15,144 nt of DNA, taken from Nitrospinota bacterium (GTDB lineage Bacteria; UBA8248). The DNA is taken from positions 1-15,144 of the forward strand of contig JAPYQX010000031.1 in the NCBI GenBank assembly GCA_029937135.1, given 5' to 3'. The notes beneath the pieces were generated by a model. That model saw only the letters and a program-made list of their open reading frames with translations. It was not told the DNA's origin and ran no database searches. The position numbers and the translations under genes were made by a program. Shown here piece by piece: positions 13,165 to 15,144 of this stretch. The number at the start of each line of letters is the position of its first letter. The stretch's first letter is position 1.

Positions 13165-15144
13165 TTAAGACTTCGGCTCGGGTTCTTCGTATTCCTGGTC
13201 TGCAAAGGTTTCGATCACTTGGTAAACTTTATCTCTGATAAAGATATCGACCAGTTCGGGGCACAGGTGGTTATCTTTTACTTCGAAATTGAGGATTTGA
13301 ATGGCTTTTTCGAGAGGCGCGGCTTTCTTGTAGGGGCGATCAGATGCTGTCAATGCGTCAAAGATATCGCAAACGCACATCATCCTTGCCTGAAGGACAA
13401 TCTCTTCTTCGTGTAGCCCCCGAGGATAGCCCTCCCCGTTGAGTTTTTCATGGTGGCCGTATGCAATCTCGGGTATCCCGCGCAATTCTTTTATCCAGGG
13501 AATTTGAGCAACAAAATTATAGCTGTGAGATACGTGAGATTTTATCTCGGAGAACTCGGACTCGGTGAGATTTCCTCTTTGAATGGTAAGGCAGTTTAAT
13601 TCGTGTTGCGTTAGGTAGGGTTTTTCGGTTCCGTAGAAATCCGTGTAGGTCAGATCGCCCAGTTCCAGCAGTTCATCGAATTCTCCCTCCGGCATCATTG
13701 AAGGGACATCCGACCGGAGAACCAGTTCGATAAGGTTGCCCATTTTCTCAAGGCGTTGTTCGAACTCCGCTTGTAGCATTTTGACTTTATCTTTATTTCC
13801 GCTGAGAGCGAAATGAATCATTTTTTCCTGATAATCGCTTTGAATGCTGCGCTTGATAGTTGCGAATCGGTTTTTCACGACTTCCAGTTCCAGGGGATAG
13901 AGCTTGTTCGCTTTGACAAGAACGCTTTCTCGAACACCGATTTTTCCAAAGTCATGAAGCAGTCCCGCGTAGCGGAGTTCCTTCATTTGCTCTTCGGTGT
14001 ATTCGATATCCGCATAGCGGCCCGTTTTGGTTTTGCTAACCGCCTTGGCCAGGCCGCAGGTTAGTTCCGTTACACGCTCCGAGTGACCGGATGTAGTCGG
14101 GTCCCGTTGCTCGATAGCATGGACGGATGCTTTGACAAAGCCTTCAAAGGTTTTTTCGATGCTTTCCAGGAGTATGGTGTTCTCGAGCGCCACGGCGGCC
14201 TGGCTGGCGAGCGACTGAATAATTTGCTGAATTGCGGGGTCAAAGGGAACGACATTTTCCTCGGCCGAGGCAGGGTCATTAAGGATTGCATCAGAGGAGC
14301 GTTTTGCATTAATTAACTGGAGAACGCCCGTTATCTCGTTTTTATGATCGGTCATCGGGACGACTAACATCGACATGCTGCGATATCCGACACTTTGATC
14401 GAAACTCTGGTTGAAGCCATATTCGACGCCTTTGGGAATTTGGTAGACATCCGGGATGTTTAACGTTTCGCTGGTTACGGCCACATATCCCGAAATGCTT
14501 GCTTTGGTGGCCGGCATGACAAATTCCTTGAAGGGTATTTTTTTCGAGTCATTTTGGGTGTGCTTGAACCGCAGGCCTTTTTCGCCTTCTGGAGTTTCTT
14601 CGACAAGATAAAGACTTCCCGCGTCTGCGTTTGTGAGTTCTCTGCTTCTGGTTAAAATCAGGTCCAGTAGTCTGTGGTTGTTTTGCTCGGAAGAAAGAGC
14701 GATTCCAATTTGAGTTAAGTTATCGATATTTTTCGATATCGTGAGACGGTGAGTATTCGCTTGTTTGGCAGCCATCCAGTAAGCGGCCTGACGAAATGCA
14801 CCCCGGATGGAGATTTGAAACGGTTCGGCGGCGATGGGCTTAGGCACGAGTCCGGACAGAAGGGAGGATGTCTCTCTGTCGCGCTTGGCTCCGTTTCCGG
14901 GAGTCTCGACAAGGATAACGGCGGCGGGAATCTCATCCCCGAACACCTTGTCCAGGGCGCGGATTTCATCCGAATCGCTTGAATCTCCATCGACGATTAT
15001 GACGTTGAGCGATTTCGAGTCGGGCCGGATTTTGGGGGGGGAAGTGAATTCCTTGAGTGATATGCCGCTCTCAGCGAGGGAATCCTTCATTTCATCGAGG
15101 GAGAGATCAAAGGGGTGGTGCAGGAGTTTCGGAAACTCTCTTTC
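13165..15144 (-). CDS. GAF and HD-GYP domain protein with atypical insertion (5' end outside window)
   Basis: At least 641 residues; numbering here is from ATG 15090. The frame stays open to the window edge with plausible coding sequence, so the true start is probably beyond. Residues 25-105 resemble the second half of a receiver domain (LNVIIVDGD, AAVILVE, LVPKPI). A GAF domain covers about 120-305. The HD-GYP domain has E327, H336 (GHSERV), H379/D380 (LLHDFGKIGV), H519 (SHVSHS), H546/H547, the GEGYPRG motif (G554-P556) and D575, so all metal ligands are present and c-di-GMP hydrolysis is likely. Between the HD part and H519 lies an insertion of about 100 residues (412-508). It heads the operon with ltaE and the MBL gene. 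Confidence 0.93.
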   Translation of the reverse strand, partial: EREFPKLLHHPFDLSLDEMKDSLAESGISLKEFTSPPKIRPDSKSLNVIIVDGDSSDSDEIRALDKVFGDEIPAAVILVETPGNGAKRDRETSSLLSGLVPKPIAAEPFQISIRGAFRQAAYWMAAKQANTHRLTISKNIDNLTQIGIALSSEQNNHRLLDLILTRSRELTNADAGSLYLVEETPEGEKGLRFKHTQNDSKKIPFKEFVMPATKASISGYVAVTSETLNIPDVYQIPKGVEYGFNQSFDQSVGYRSMSMLVVPMTDHKNEITGVLQLINAKRSSDAILNDPASAEENVVPFDPAIQQIIQSLASQAAVALENTILLESIEKTFEGFVKASVHAIEQRDPTTSGHSERVTELTCGLAKAVSKTKTGRYADIEYTEEQMKELRYAGLLHDFGKIGVRESVLVKANKLYPLELEVVKNRFATIKRSIQSDYQEKMIHFALSGNKDKVKMLQAEFEQRLEKMGNLIELVLRSDVPSMMPEGEFDELLELGDLTYTDFYGTEKPYLTQHELNCLTIQRGNLTESEFSEIKSHVSHSYNFVAQIPWIKELRGIPEIAYGHHEKLNGEGYPRGLHEEEIVLQARMMCVCDIFDALTASDRPYKKAAPLEKAIQILNFEVKDNHLCPELVDIFIRDKVYQVIETFADQEYEEPEPKS

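Noticed and set aside
13149..13205. Upstream extension of the threonine-aldolase-family gene to TTG 13205
   Set aside because: It overlaps the HD-GYP coding end. GTG 13148 has a well-spaced GGAG and fits the family N-terminus.

Overview
The window looks like an ordinary chromosomal segment of a Gram-negative, non-enteric bacterium of moderate GC content. The Mla (MCE) phospholipid-transport genes imply an outer membrane. The ribonuclease Y-YmdB pair, the split methylmalonyl-CoA mutase and the GAF/HD-GYP protein fit deep-branching lineages (Deltaproteobacteria-like, Nitrospinota-like or similar candidate phyla) better than enterics. This placement is inference from gene content only. No rRNA, tRNA, CRISPR array, transposase, phage gene or attachment site was seen.

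Layout. (1) Positions 1-897, plus strand: the 3' end of rny, then ymdB. (2) 922-1533, minus: a stand-alone LON substrate-binding-domain protein, convergent with ymdB. (3) 1534-1714: a divergent, G-rich intergenic region. (4) 1715-8232, plus: methylmalonyl-CoA mutase large subunit, a small predicted exported protein, alaS (preceded by a possible 15-codon leader ORF), an Fsr-like MFS exporter and a small helical protein of unknown function. (5) 8171-10249, minus: mlaE, mlaD, mlaC, with no mlaF ATPase or mlaB among them. (6) 10250-10453: a divergent intergenic region with two strong palindromes and a MerR-type promoter layout reading towards mlaE. (7) 10454-11323, plus: an unknown polytopic membrane protein. 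(8) 11332-15144, minus: an apparent three-gene operon read as GAF/HD-GYP phosphodiesterase (cut by the window edge), a threonine-aldolase-family PLP enzyme and a PhnP-like metallo-beta-lactamase-fold hydrolase.

How the genes fit together. RNase Y and YmdB act in RNA turnover and cyclic-nucleotide phosphodiester chemistry. MCM feeds propionyl/methylmalonyl carbon into the TCA cycle and needs a B12-binding partner encoded elsewhere. AlaS is housekeeping. MlaE, D and C move phospholipids between the membranes. The HD-GYP protein probably hydrolyses cyclic-di-GMP. I found no obvious new multi-gene system. The best leads are the 20-bp-spacer palindromic promoter upstream of mlaE, the roughly 100-residue insertion inside the HD-GYP catalytic domain, the leader ORF whose stop overlaps the alaS start, and several small unknown proteins. 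More than half of the chosen starts are GTG or TTG, so start positions carry more uncertainty than the genes themselves.
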